In this document: positions 15,966 to 25,084 of the stretch, one piece after another
How the letters are laid out: every line of letters begins with the position of its first letter
Position numbering within the stretch: the first letter of the stretch is position 1
NCBI RefSeq assembly: GCF_003112515.1
Contig: NZ_BEVZ01000009.1
Coordinates: 186,001 to 250,000, forward strand
Reading direction: 5' to 3'
Length of the DNA stretch: 64,000 nt
Origin: Streptomyces fragilis
Lineage (GTDB): Bacteria; Actinomycetota; Actinomycetes; Streptomycetales; Streptomycetaceae
The notes under the pieces: generated by a model
What the model saw: only the letters and a program-made list of their open reading frames with translations
Database searches by the model: none
Told to the model about the DNA's origin: nothing
Made by a program: the position numbers and the translations under genes

Positions 15966-17654
15966 ATGTCAGACATCACCAACCCGCTGCCCCGCCAGGT
16001 CGCCGACGCCTACGTCGACGACCTGATCGCCCTCGACCCGATCACCGGCACCTATCTCGGCGTCGACGCGTGCTCGAACAGGCTGCCCGACCTCTCACCG
16101 GCCGGCCAGGAGGCCGTGGCCGAGCTCCAGCGGGCCACCTTGGCGCGGCTGGAGGAGGCCGAACGCCGGCCCGGCGCCGACTCCGGCATCGAGCGGCGCT
16201 GCGCCCGGCTGCTGCGGGAGCGGCTGACCGCCGAACTGGCCGTCCACGAGGCCCAGGAAGGCCTGCGGGTGGTCAGCAACATCCACAGTCCGGCCCATGC
16301 GGTCCGTGAGGTCTTCACCGTCACCCCCGCCGACACGGAGGAGGACTGGGCGGCGATCGCCGAGCGGCTGCGCGCGGTGCCCGCCGCACTGGCCGGGTAC
16401 CGGGAATCGCTGGCGCTGGGCCTGGAGCGGAAGCTGTACGCCGGGCCGCGCCCCACCGCCACCTTCGTCGAGCAGCTCGCCGAGTGGGTGGACCCGCACG
16501 GCACCGGCCGCGGCTGGTTCGAGGACTTCGCCGCAGACGGGCCGGAGAAGCTCCGCGGCGAGCTGGACGAGGCCGCCCGCGGCGCCACCGCCGCCCTGGC
16601 GGAGCTGCGCGACTGGATGCGGGACGTGTACGCCCCGGCCGTCGCCGGCGCCCCGGACACCGTGGGCCGGGAACGCTACGCCCGCTGGGCCCGGTACTTC
16701 AACGGCACCGATCTCGACCTGGACGAGGCGTACGCCTACGGCTGGTCCGAGTACCACCGCATCCTGGCCGAGATGAGGGCCGCGGCGGAGCTGATCCTGC
16801 CCGGGGCGGCGACTCCCTGGGTCGCGCTGGCCCACTTGGACGAGCACGGCCGGCACATCGGGGTCGACGAGGTCCAGGCCTGGCTGCAGGACCTCATGGA
16901 CCGCGCGGTGGCGGACCTGGACGGCACGCACTTCGACCTCGCCGAGCCGGTGAAGCGGGTGGAGTCCCGCATCGCCCCGCCCGGCGGCGCCGCCGCTCCC
17001 TACTACACCAACCCGTCCGAGGACTTCTCCCGGCCGGGCCGCACCTGGCTGCCCACCATGGGCCAGACCCGTTTCCCGGTCTACGACCTGGTCTCCACCT
17101 GGTACCACGAGGGTGTGCCGGGCCATCACCTGCAGCTCGCGCAGTGGACCTACGTCGCCAAGGACCTCTCCCGGTACCAGGCCACGCTGGCCGGGGTCAG
17201 CGCCAACATGGAGGGCTGGGCGCTGTACGCGGAGCGGCTGATGGACGAGCTGGGCTTTCTGACCGACCCGGAGGAGCGGCTCGGCTACCTGGACGCCCAG
17301 ATGATGCGTGCGGCGCGGGTGATCGTGGACATCGGCATGCACCTGGAGCTGGAGATCCCCGCGGACTCGCCCTTCCACCCGGGCGAGCGATGGACGCCCG
17401 CCCTGGCGGAGGAGTTCTTCGGCGCGCACAGCAGCCGTCCGGCGGACTTCGTGGAGAGCGAGCTGATCCGCTACCTGTCGATGCCCGGCCAGGCCATCGG
17501 CTACAAGCTGGGAGAGCGCGCCTGGCTGATGGGCCGCGAGAAGGCCCGGGAGCGGCACGGCGACGCCTTCGACCTCAAGGCCTGGCACATGGCGGCGCTG
17601 TCGCAGGGCTCGCTGGGCTTGGACGACCTGGTGGACGAGCTCTCCCTGCTCTGA
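15966..17654 (+). CDS. DUF885 family putative metallopeptidase
   Basis: 562 residues, all-helical DUF885 protein. The zinc-peptidase-like motif is HEGVPGHH at about residue 381 (an HExxxxH-type variant of HExxH in this family), followed by EGWALYAE at about 417, which supplies the next glutamate ligand. The C-terminal PGQAIGYKLG motif at about 508 is also typical. No signal peptide, so it acts in the cytoplasm. Related proteins have been proposed as carboxypeptidases or dipeptidases; the substrate here is unknown. AAAGGATG precedes ATG 15966. It lies 70 bp after the acetyltransferase gene and may be co-transcribed with it. Confidence 0.9.
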   Translation: MSDITNPLPRQVADAYVDDLIALDPITGTYLGVDACSNRLPDLSPAGQEAVAELQRATLARLEEAERRPGADSGIERRCARLLRERLTAELAVHEAQEGLRVVSNIHSPAHAVREVFTVTPADTEEDWAAIAERLRAVPAALAGYRESLALGLERKLYAGPRPTATFVEQLAEWVDPHGTGRGWFEDFAADGPEKLRGELDEAARGATAALAELRDWMRDVYAPAVAGAPDTVGRERYARWARYFNGTDLDLDEAYAYGWSEYHRILAEMRAAAELILPGAATPWVALAHLDEHGRHIGVDEVQAWLQDLMDRAVADLDGTHFDLAEPVKRVESRIAPPGGAAAPYYTNPSEDFSRPGRTWLPTMGQTRFPVYDLVSTWYHEGVPGHHLQLAQWTYVAKDLSRYQATLAGVSANMEGWALYAERLMDELGFLTDPEERLGYLDAQMMRAARVIVDIGMHLELEIPADSPFHPGERWTPALAEEFFGAHSSRPADFVESELIRYLSMPGQAIGYKLGERAWLMGREKARERHGDAFDLKAWHMAALSQGSLGLDDLVDELSLL

Positions 17655-17675
17655 CGCCGTCCGGGCCGCGCCGTG

Positions 17676-18212
17676 TCAGCAGCCGCAGTCGGCGTCCGCG
17701 GCCACGGGGGCGGTGAGCGGGTCGGGGTCCCGGCGCTCGCCGCCCTCTGCGGTCTCGTAGGCGAAGCCCTCGCGGACCCAGTACTCGAAGCCGCCCAGCA
17801 TCTCCTTGACCCGGTGGCCGAGCAGGGAGAGGGCCAGCGCGGCCCGGGTGGCGCCGTTGCAGCCGGGGCCCCAGCAGTAGGTCACCACGGGAACGGCCGG
17901 GTCGAGCAGCCGCCCCGCCGACTGCGGGATCTGCGCCGTGGGCAGGTGCAGCGCGCCGGGGATGTGCCCCTGGTCCCAGGACTCGGTGGACCGGGTGTCG
18001 ACCAGCACGAAGCCCGGGTCGCCGCCCGGACCCGCCTCGGCGAGGGCGGCGGCCACGTCGGAGACGTCGGCGTGGAAGGCGAGGCTCGCGGAGAAGTGGG
18101 CGGCTGCCTCGGCCGGTGCCGCCGGCGGCACCCGCAGCACGGGGTTGACGGTCGCGGCGGCCGTGGCGCGCGGGGCGGTCGAGGTGGTCGTGGTGGTGGT
18201 GGTCGAGGTCAC
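17676..18212 (-). CDS. rhodanese-like domain protein
   Basis: 178 residues. A Thr-rich start (VTSTTTTTTTSTAP) precedes a single rhodanese domain (about 45-160) with VDTRSTESWDQGHIPGALHLP and the active-site loop YCWGPGCNGATRAA at about 110; the cysteine in the loop could carry a persulfide. The C-terminus ends in CGC. Such proteins transfer sulfane sulfur or act as sensors. GTG 18212 is chosen because GAAGGGA lies 7 bp upstream; the longer frame runs through the 8-bp repeat and into the Lrp gene. It diverges from the Lrp regulator gene, so Lrp may control it. It converges with the DUF885 gene (gap 21 bp). Confidence 0.9.
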   Translation of the reverse strand: MTSTTTTTTTSTAPRATAAATVNPVLRVPPAAPAEAAAHFSASLAFHADVSDVAAALAEAGPGGDPGFVLVDTRSTESWDQGHIPGALHLPTAQIPQSAGRLLDPAVPVVTYCWGPGCNGATRAALALSLLGHRVKEMLGGFEYWVREGFAYETAEGGERRDPDPLTAPVAADADCGC

Positions 18213-18266
18213 GTGGGCGTCCCTTCGGTTGTCTGCCCTGCTCCGGGCCATCGAGCTACCGGACTG

Positions 18267-18298
18267 CCGGGCTTCCGGGCTTCCGGGCTTCCGGGCTT
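18267..18298. repeat. 8-bp microsatellite in a divergent promoter
   Basis: Four perfect copies of CCGGGCTT, then CCGG. It lies between the divergent rhodanese (-) and Lrp (+) starts, 55 bp from the former and about 100 bp from the latter. Because it is outside the reading frames, changes in copy number would alter promoter spacing rather than frame. Confidence 0.85.
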
Positions 18299-18396
18299 CC
18301 GGCACCGGAAAATCTAGGCGCGACGGCCGCCCGCGGGAACGTGTCTTCCACGGCACGCAGGTTGATCGACCGGGGAATCCCCGGCATGCTCCGCCC

Positions 18397-18855
18397 ATGG
18401 CCACGCGATCCCCGGCGTACGCGCCGGACTCCACGGACCTGCGCATTCTCGAGGTCCTGCAGCGCGACGGCCGGGCCAGTTTCACGGAACTGGCGCGGGC
18501 CGTCTCGATGTCGGCGAGCGCCGTCACCGAGCGGGTGCGGCGGCTGGAGGAGGCGGGTGTGATCCAGGGCTACTCCGCCGTCGTCGACCCGGAACGGCTC
18601 GGCCTGCCGATCCTCGCCTTCGTCTGGCTGCGCTACCCGACGGGGAACTACAAGCCGTTCCACGACCTGGTGGCCGTCACCCCGGAGATCGTGGAGGCGC
18701 ACCACGTCACCGGGGCGGACTGCTTCGTCCTCAAGGTGACCGCGCGCTCCATGCGGCACCTGGAGGAGGTCACCGGGCGGATCGGCGGACTGGGCTCGGT
18801 GACGACCAGCGTGGTGTACTCCTCGCCGCTCCCCCGCCGGGCGGTCACCGGCTGA
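18397..18855 (+). CDS. Lrp/AsnC-family transcriptional regulator
   Basis: 152 residues. The N-terminal helix-turn-helix (about 12-60: LRILEVLQRDGRASFTELARAVSMSASAVTERVRRLEEAG) and the C-terminal RAM ligand-binding domain (about 75-145) match the AsnC/Lrp family, which forms octamers and senses amino acids. Gene divergent from the rhodanese gene, which is the likely target together with itself. Convergent with sbcC (gap 35 bp). The start ATG 18397 gives the normal family length. Confidence 0.93.
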   Translation: MATRSPAYAPDSTDLRILEVLQRDGRASFTELARAVSMSASAVTERVRRLEEAGVIQGYSAVVDPERLGLPILAFVWLRYPTGNYKPFHDLVAVTPEIVEAHHVTGADCFVLKVTARSMRHLEEVTGRIGGLGSVTTSVVYSSPLPRRAVTG

Positions 18856-18890
18856 CGGCCCGCCCCGCGGGGTGCGGCCGCCGTGTCGGC

Positions 18891-21800
18891 TCAGCCCCGG
18901 CCGGGCACGCCGCGCTGCCGCAGCTGCGAACCCTGCCGTCCCTTCACCACCTCGAGCTGGGCGTGCACCCGGCGCTTGAGGTCGGCGACGTGGCTGACGA
19001 TGCCCACGCTGCGGTCGCGTTCGCGCAGGGAGTCGAGGACGTCGAGGACCTCGTCGAGCGTCTGGTCGTCGAGGCTGCCGAAGCCCTCGTCGATGAAGAG
19101 GGTGTCGAGCCGGACGCCGCCCGCCTCGTCGGTGACCACGTCGGCCAGGCCCAGGGCGAGGGCCAGGGAGGCGAAGAAGGTCTCGCCCCCGGAGAGGGTG
19201 GCGGTGTCCCGCTCCCGGCCGGTCCAGGCGTCGACCACGTGCAGGCCCAGGCCGCTGCGGCCGCGGCCGGAACGGTCGTCGGAGTGGACGAGCGTGTAGC
19301 GGCCGCCGGACATCTTCAGCAGCCTGGCGGTGGCCGCCGCGGCGACCTGTTCCAGACGGGCGGCCAGCACGTAGGACTCCAGGCGCATCCTGCGCTCGTT
19401 GTCGGCGGAGGTGCCGGCGGCCAGCCCGGCCATCCGGGCCACCTTGTCGTGCTCGGCGCGCAGCGGGGCGAGCGCGCGGGCGGCGCGGGCGGCCTCGGCG
19501 GAGAGCCGGTCCAGGTCGGCGCAGCGCCGCTCGGCGGCGTCGTAGGCGGAGGCGGCCTCGCGGGCACGCCGGGTGGCGGCGGCGAGCACGGTCTCGGCGG
19601 CGGCCGGGTCGGCGGGCGGGAGCCGGTCCGCGGCGGCGGTCTCCTCCTCGGCGAGGACGGCGCGGACCGCGGCGTACTCCTGTTGCCAGGCGTCGATCCG
19701 CTGCTGCAGCGCGCGGTGCTCCGCCGCGTCGAGCAGGGCGTCGGCGGCGGCCTGCGGCGTCTCGAAGCCGGCCCGGTAGGCGGCGTCGGCGAGCCGGGCG
19801 TCGGCGTCCTTGAGCCGGTGGGCGGCGTCCTCGGCGGCGCGGGCCGCCTCGGCGGCCTCGTCGAGCAGGGTGACCGTGCGCTCCAGCTGGGCGGCGCGGG
19901 CGGCGACGCTCGCGGCCGCGCCGCGCGCCTCGGCGAGCTCCTGCTCCAGGGTGGCGCGTTCCTGGTCGAGGCGTTCGCGGTGTCCGACGCGGGCGGCGGC
20001 GCGGACAGCGGCCTCCTGCCGGTCGGCGGTGCGGCGGGCGTGTTCCTGTTCGGCGCGGCGCAGCTCCTCGCGGGCCGGGTGAAGGTCGCTCGCGGCGAGG
20101 TGTTCACGACGGTGCCGCTCGGTCAGTTCGGCCAGCTCGCGGGCGAGGTCCTCGGTGCTGTCCTCCCCCGCCTCGGCGACGGCGGCGGCCAGCGACTCCC
20201 GCAGCCCGGCGTGGTGCCGTTCCGCGCGGTCGGCCTCCTCCTGCAGCCGCCGGTGATCGGCGCGCGCGGCCTCCTCGGCGGCCCGGTCGACGTGGCCGGC
20301 GGACATGCCGGCCGGGGCGGGGTGCTCCGGGGAGCCGCAGACGGCGCAGGGTTCGCCCTCGCGCAGGGCGGCGGCGAGTTCGGCGGCGATGCCGTCCAGC
20401 CGCTGTTCGCGCAGGGTGTTCCAGTGCTCGTGGGCGGCCGCGGCGTTCTCCCGGGCGGCGGCGGCCCGCTTGTGGGCGGTGCGGGTCTCGGCGACGAGCC
20501 GGTCCCGTTCACGGGCGGCCTCCAGCCGTCGGCGCGCGGGTTCCTGGCCCGCGGCGAGCTGCTCGGCCCGGGTGGCGGCCTCCTGGGCGGCCTCGGCGCG
20601 GGCCTGGAGGGCGGCGCGGGTCTCCTCCCAGCCGGCCAGCCATTCCTCGGCCTCCTGGATGGCCTCCTCGTCGTCCCGCTCCTGCCGGTCCAGCCGGTCG
20701 CGTGCGGCGGTCAGGTCGTGCAGGCGGTGCTCGGCGCGGCGGGCGGACTCCAGGCCGCCCAGTTCCTCCGCGGCCCGGCGGGCCGCGGCGGCCAGCCCCG
20801 CGGCCCCGTCCCCGGCGCGCTCGGCCGGGAGCAGGGCGCGGGCCCGCCGGTCGGCGGCGGTCGCCGCACGGTGCTCGGCCTCCGCGGCGCGCCGCAGGTC
20901 CAGGGCGGGGGCCACGGCCTCCGCCTTGCGGGACCGCTCCATCACCCGCTCCGCCTCCCGGCAGACCGCGGAGCCCTCCTCCAGGCGGTCCGCGCGCGCC
21001 CGCGCGTCGGCGAACCGGCTCTGCAGGCGCGCGAGTTCGCGTACCTCGGCGGCCTTCCGCCCGGCCTCGGCTCGGTGCGCCTCCGCGGCGTCGAGAGCGG
21101 CGCGGGCGACGTCGAGCTGCTCGCGGGCGGTGGAGCGGGCGACGGCGGCCTCGGCCAGCACGGTCGCGGCGAGACCGGGGTCCCCGGGGGTGAGGGCGGG
21201 CAGGTCCATGGCGTCGCCGGCGGCCTGCTGCATGCGGTGGGCGCGGGCGAGGAGGTCCGCGTCGGCCTCCTTCACCCGGGTCTCGGTGGCGCGGCGGCGT
21301 TCGGCGAGGCGCTTCTCGACCTCGCCGAAGCGCTCGGTGGCGAAGAGCTTGCCGAGCAGCTTGCCCCGGGCCTCGGCGTCGGCGCGCAGGAACCGGGCGA
21401 AGTCGCCCTGCGGCAGCAGGACCACCTGGCAGAACTGGTCCCGGCTCATGCCGAGGAGCTGGGTGAGTTCCTCGCCGATCTCGTGATGGGAGCGGCTGCC
21501 GGTGCTCTTCCAGGCGCCCGCCGCGGCGTCGTGCTCGCGCAGCAGGCTCTGCGCCTTCTCGGTGGTGGTGCCCTTTCCGCGCAGCTTCGGGCGGAGCCAG
21601 GCGGGCTGCCGGGTGATCTCCAGGCGGCGGCCCGCGACGGTCAGCTCCAGCACGACCTTGGTGGGGACGGCCGGGTCGGCGTGGTCGCTGCGCAGCGCCG
21701 AGCCCTGGGCGCCGCTGTGGCCGCTCTCGCGGGCGCCGGGCACCTTGCCGTAGAGCGCGTAGCAGACGGCGTCCAGCACGGAGGTCTTGCCGGCACCGGT

Positions 21801-21908
21801 CGGGCCGTGCAGCAGGAAGAGGCCGGCCGCCGCGAGCTCGTCGAAGTCGACGGTCTGCGTCGAGCCGAACGGGCCGAAGGCGGTCATCTGGAGCCGGTGC
21901 AGCCTCAT
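18891..21908 (-). CDS. sbcC: exonuclease SbcC (SMC-like ATPase subunit)
   Basis: 1005-residue SMC-like ATPase partner of SbcD. Walker A GPTGAGKTS lies at about residue 35, and long coiled coils rich in Ala, Glu and Arg run from about 180 to 850. The zinc-hook CAVCGSPEHP is near residue 522, ABC signature LSGGETFFASLALAL near 904 and Walker B LDTLFIDEGFG near 935. With SbcD it opens hairpins and processes DNA ends in double-strand break repair. The start at 21908 (MRLHRLQM) overlaps the sbcD stop (ATGA), a translational coupling. Longer frames upstream run into sbcD and are not used. Length is normal for actinomycetes. Confidence 0.96.
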   Translation of the reverse strand: MRLHRLQMTAFGPFGSTQTVDFDELAAAGLFLLHGPTGAGKTSVLDAVCYALYGKVPGARESGHSGAQGSALRSDHADPAVPTKVVLELTVAGRRLEITRQPAWLRPKLRGKGTTTEKAQSLLREHDAAAGAWKSTGSRSHHEIGEELTQLLGMSRDQFCQVVLLPQGDFARFLRADAEARGKLLGKLFATERFGEVEKRLAERRRATETRVKEADADLLARAHRMQQAAGDAMDLPALTPGDPGLAATVLAEAAVARSTAREQLDVARAALDAAEAHRAEAGRKAAEVRELARLQSRFADARARADRLEEGSAVCREAERVMERSRKAEAVAPALDLRRAAEAEHRAATAADRRARALLPAERAGDGAAGLAAAARRAAEELGGLESARRAEHRLHDLTAARDRLDRQERDDEEAIQEAEEWLAGWEETRAALQARAEAAQEAATRAEQLAAGQEPARRRLEAARERDRLVAETRTAHKRAAAARENAAAAHEHWNTLREQRLDGIAAELAAALREGEPCAVCGSPEHPAPAGMSAGHVDRAAEEAARADHRRLQEEADRAERHHAGLRESLAAAVAEAGEDSTEDLARELAELTERHRREHLAASDLHPAREELRRAEQEHARRTADRQEAAVRAAARVGHRERLDQERATLEQELAEARGAAASVAARAAQLERTVTLLDEAAEAARAAEDAAHRLKDADARLADAAYRAGFETPQAAADALLDAAEHRALQQRIDAWQQEYAAVRAVLAEEETAAADRLPPADPAAAETVLAAATRRAREAASAYDAAERRCADLDRLSAEAARAARALAPLRAEHDKVARMAGLAAGTSADNERRMRLESYVLAARLEQVAAAATARLLKMSGGRYTLVHSDDRSGRGRSGLGLHVVDAWTGRERDTATLSGGETFFASLALALGLADVVTDEAGGVRLDTLFIDEGFGSLDDQTLDEVLDVLDSLRERDRSVGIVSHVADLKRRVHAQLEVVKGRQGSQLRQRGVPGRG

Positions 21909-23068
21909 CGGGCGACCTCCTTGACGGCGGCGTCGGCGCGCACGGCGTCGAAGGCGTCGCGGAGCACGGCGCGCTCGTCGTCGTCGGGGCCCGCGCCCCG
22001 GACGTGGGCCACGAAGTCCTCGGCGATCTGCTGGTCGGTGCGCCCGGCGAGGCGGCGGGCGTAGGAGACGCCGGCCTCCTCGGGGGCGCGCTCGGGTTCG
22101 AAGGCCAGGCTGAGGGTGTGCGGGAAGCGCTCGCAGAGGCGGGCCATGGGTTCGGCCGGGCGTACCGGGTCGGTGAGGGTGGCCTCGACCCACGCCTCCT
22201 CGTGCCGGGTCAGGCCGGGGTCCGCGAGCAGCTGCTCCAGGGGGCCGCGTATCCGGGCGAGAGCGCGGGGCACCGGGCAGTCGATCCGCTCGGCGCTCAC
22301 GGCGCCGTGGGCGTCGAGGTCCACCAGCCACATGGTCTTGCGGTGGTCGGCCTCGGAGAAGGAGTACGCGAGCGGCGAGCCGGAGTAGCGGATCCGCTCG
22401 GTGATGGTCTGGCAGCCGTGCAGGTGGCCGAGGGCGACGTAGTCGACGCCGTCGAAGACGGAGGCGGACACCGAGGCGACGCCGCCGACGGTGATGTCGC
22501 GCTCGCTGTCGCTGCCCTTGCCCCCGGTGACGAAGGCGTGCGCCAGGACGACCGAGCGGGTCCCGGCGGGCCGGCCGGCGAGGTCGGCGCGGACCCGGTC
22601 CATGGCGGCGCCCAGCACCGCCTCGTGGCCCGCCCTGTCGATGCCGAACTCATCCTTCACCAGGGCGGGTTCGAGGTAGGGCAGCCCGTAGAAGGCGACC
22701 TCGCCGAAGGCGTCCCGGAGGAGCACCGGGGTGCCGGCCGAGGCGGCGTCGGTGCGCAGGTGGATGCCGGCCCGGTCGATCAGGCCGGCGCCGACGCCGA
22801 GGCGGCGGGCGGAGTCGTGGTTGCCGGAGATCATCACGGTGGGCACACCGAGGTCCGCGAGCCGGTGGAGGGCGGCGTCGAACAGCTCCACGGCGGCCAG
22901 CGGCGGCACCGCACGGTCGTAGACGTCCCCCGAGACGACCACCGCGTCGACCCGGTGCTCGCGCACGGCGGCGAGCAGGTGGTCGACGAACGTCGCCTGG
23001 GCGCCGAGCATGTTCACCCGGTGGAACGACCGGCCGAGATGCCAGTCCGACGTGTGCAGCAGCCTCAT
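21905..23068 (-). CDS. sbcD: exonuclease SbcD (Mre11-like nuclease subunit)
   Basis: 387-residue calcineurin-like phosphoesterase, the nuclease subunit of SbcCD. All five motifs are present: DWHLGR (about 9), GDVYDR (about 48), GNHD (about 82), HAFV (about 175) and GHLHG (about 212), the metal ligands for Mn. I start at ATG 23068 (MRLLHTSDWHLG); a GTG two codons upstream is also possible. First gene of the sbcD-sbcC operon, with an ATGA overlap to sbcC at 21905-21908. The promoter should lie in the 166 bp between here and the convergently positioned lipase stop. Confidence 0.96.
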   Translation of the reverse strand: MRLLHTSDWHLGRSFHRVNMLGAQATFVDHLLAAVREHRVDAVVVSGDVYDRAVPPLAAVELFDAALHRLADLGVPTVMISGNHDSARRLGVGAGLIDRAGIHLRTDAASAGTPVLLRDAFGEVAFYGLPYLEPALVKDEFGIDRAGHEAVLGAAMDRVRADLAGRPAGTRSVVLAHAFVTGGKGSDSERDITVGGVASVSASVFDGVDYVALGHLHGCQTITERIRYSGSPLAYSFSEADHRKTMWLVDLDAHGAVSAERIDCPVPRALARIRGPLEQLLADPGLTRHEEAWVEATLTDPVRPAEPMARLCERFPHTLSLAFEPERAPEEAGVSYARRLAGRTDQQIAEDFVAHVRGAGPDDDERAVLRDAFDAVRADAAVKEVAR

Positions 23069-23234
23069 GCCCACCGACCTTAACGGGGGCCACCGACAGC
23101 GCGGGACGCGACGGCATTTCGACCGAATTGCCGTGATTCCTGGGCGATGTCCGGTTCGTGACCGGCGCCGTCGAGGGGGCGGCGGCCGCCCGGAAGGCCC
23201 TCGACGGCCTCCCGGGCGGCCTCCCGACGGGCCG

Positions 23235-24626
23235 TCAGGGCTGGACCGGCATGCTCCAGCAGTTCGAGACCGCCGCCTTCCCCTCGAGGCGGTCCTTCAG
23301 CCAGTCGATGGCGTCGCCCTGGTCGGTGAGCAGCGGCACCATGTGGTTGGTGAGGATCTTGTCGCCGAGGTTGGGCAGGACGATCGCCTTGTAGGTGACG
23401 TTCCCGCCCTTGCGGCACCAGTCGACCGCCATCTGCCGGGACTGCCGGTGCGGCACGATGTCGTCCTGGACGCCGGTCGCCACCCGCACCGGCCCGGAGG
23501 GCTTGCGGTCGCCGATGCGCTGCTCGTCGAGCACCTCCTGGATGCGGGGCTCCCTCTCGACGATCTGCGAGAGGGAGCTGCCGTCCTTGGTCCAGGAGGA
23601 GCTGCGGCGGAACCCGTAACCGATGAGCGAGTCGCCGATGCACATGCCGGACAGCTCCTCGAGCGCGGCGCGTCCCTTGTCGTTGAGGTGGGCGTCGGCG
23701 ATGGGCCGCAGGTCGGGGTAGGCCTGCAGGAAGCCGTTGAGCGACCATCCCAGGGCGCCGGTCAGGGCGCTCCCGTCGATGCCCTTGATCGTCTCGGTCA
23801 GGTCGGCCGGCGGGGCCCCGGAGTACGTGCCGGACAGCCGCACGTCCGGGGCGTAGGAGGCGGCGAGCTCGGCGGCCGCCGCGGTGGCGCCGCCGCCCTG
23901 GCTGTAGCCGTAGAGGCCGATCCTCGACTCGGGCGTCAGCGAGGTCCCGGGCAGCGAGCGGGCGGCCCGGACCGCGTCCAGCACGGCGTGCGCGCCGTCG
24001 ACGCGGTTGACGTAGGTGTGCAGGCGGTCCGTCGCACCGAGACCGACGTAGTCGGTGACCACGACGGCGACGCCGGAGGCGAGCAGCCGGTAGATCGACA
24101 GGTCCTCGTACCCGACGGAGAGGGAGTCGCCCTCGAGCAGGATCGGGTACTGCAGCCCCTTGGAGGCGGCGCACTCGTCGCCCTGCCCCATGGTGCCGGG
24201 CGCGACGGCCACCAGCGGTCGCGCGCCGCCGCCCCGCCACGCGGCGGTGGGCTCGATGTAGGCGCCGGTCACCGCGACGGGCTGCCCGCCGGAGTCGGTG
24301 GACCGGTACATCAGCCGGGTGGCCTTGCCGGGGAACGGGCCGCCGAGGGTCGGCAGGCTGATGGCGAGCGGCAGCGGCTCGGTGCGAACCAGCGCGCCGT
24401 TCTGCGCGGGCAGGGTCGCGGGCGGGGTGTAGAAGCCGGACTCCGCGGACTCCGCCCCGACGGCGGCCGGCTCCGAACCGGTGGCGGGCGCCGCCTGGGC
24501 GGCCGCGGTCTGTGCGCCCACGCAGGCAAGGGCCACCAGTGCGGCGGCGAGCAGCCGCCGCGCGGGGGCGCGCCGCGGGGCCTCGGGGGCGGCCTGGGAC
24601 CGGTCTGGGATGCCGAATCTTTCCAC
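23235..24626 (-). CDS. secreted lipase (LIP family)
   Basis: 463 residues. A Sec-type signal (basic RRAPARR, hydrophobic AAALVALACVGAQTAAAQA) ends at about residue 45. The alpha/beta hydrolase domain has nucleophile elbow GYSQGG (about 242), an Asp in VQDDIVPHRQ (about 395) and a His in TNHMVPL (about 431). It matches the secretory lipase family (LIP). Cysteines near 180, 350, 410 and 450 could form two disulfides. Start chosen as GTG 24626: AGGAG lies 8 bp upstream, whereas the GTG three codons earlier overlaps this ribosome site. It should hydrolyse esters or triacylglycerols outside the cell. The long upstream gap carries tandem repeats. Confidence 0.88.
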   Translation of the reverse strand: MERFGIPDRSQAAPEAPRRAPARRLLAAALVALACVGAQTAAAQAAPATGSEPAAVGAESAESGFYTPPATLPAQNGALVRTEPLPLAISLPTLGGPFPGKATRLMYRSTDSGGQPVAVTGAYIEPTAAWRGGGARPLVAVAPGTMGQGDECAASKGLQYPILLEGDSLSVGYEDLSIYRLLASGVAVVVTDYVGLGATDRLHTYVNRVDGAHAVLDAVRAARSLPGTSLTPESRIGLYGYSQGGGATAAAAELAASYAPDVRLSGTYSGAPPADLTETIKGIDGSALTGALGWSLNGFLQAYPDLRPIADAHLNDKGRAALEELSGMCIGDSLIGYGFRRSSSWTKDGSSLSQIVEREPRIQEVLDEQRIGDRKPSGPVRVATGVQDDIVPHRQSRQMAVDWCRKGGNVTYKAIVLPNLGDKILTNHMVPLLTDQGDAIDWLKDRLEGKAAVSNCWSMPVQP

Positions 24627-24884
24627 GCGGCTCACTCCTGCTCGTCGTCGGAGGGCGCACAGGTCGCCCGGGTTACCGGCGGTTACTTACCGGAGAGTAA
24701 GGCGTGGCCCATGTGGTGACAAGACGTCTGCGCGGGCCAGGGAACACCGCCGGTGCGGGCAGCGGCACCGGACGGGTGCGCACCGCGCGGCGGGAGGCGA
24801 CGCGCGGGCGGGAAGCACCGCGCGGCGGGCCGCAGCCCGGACGGAACGCACTGGGGGGCGCGGGCGACGCCCGGCGGGGGCCCC

Positions 24885-25039
24885 GCGGTGGGGGCGGAAC
24901 CCGGCGGCGGGAGCACCCGGTGGAGGGAGCACCCGGGCAGAAGGCACTGCGCGGTGGGGGCGGAACCCGGCGGCGGGAGCACCCGGTGGAGGGAGCACCC
25001 GGGCAGAAGGCACTGCGCGGTGGGGGCGGAACCCGGCGG
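24885..25039. repeat. 66-bp perfect tandem repeat
   Basis: Two identical 66-bp units (24885-24950 and 24951-25016) and a 23-bp third partial copy (25017-25039). Each unit starts GCGGTGGGGGCGGAACCC and contains GGAGCACCC twice. The DNA to the left (24760-24884) is a diverged version of the same motif (GCGGCGGG-A-CACCGCG). It lies between the YigZ gene 3' end and the lipase gene promoter. Frames across it show a 22-residue periodic peptide, a simple consequence of the 66-bp period, so not evidence of coding. Confidence 0.85.
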
Positions 25040-25084
25040 GGCACCGCGGGACGCGGGCGGTGGTGGTGGGCGGCGCTGGCGCGG

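Noticed and set aside
24885..25039. CRISPR array
   Set aside because: Units are directly adjacent and identical with no variable spacers, so this is a simple tandem repeat.
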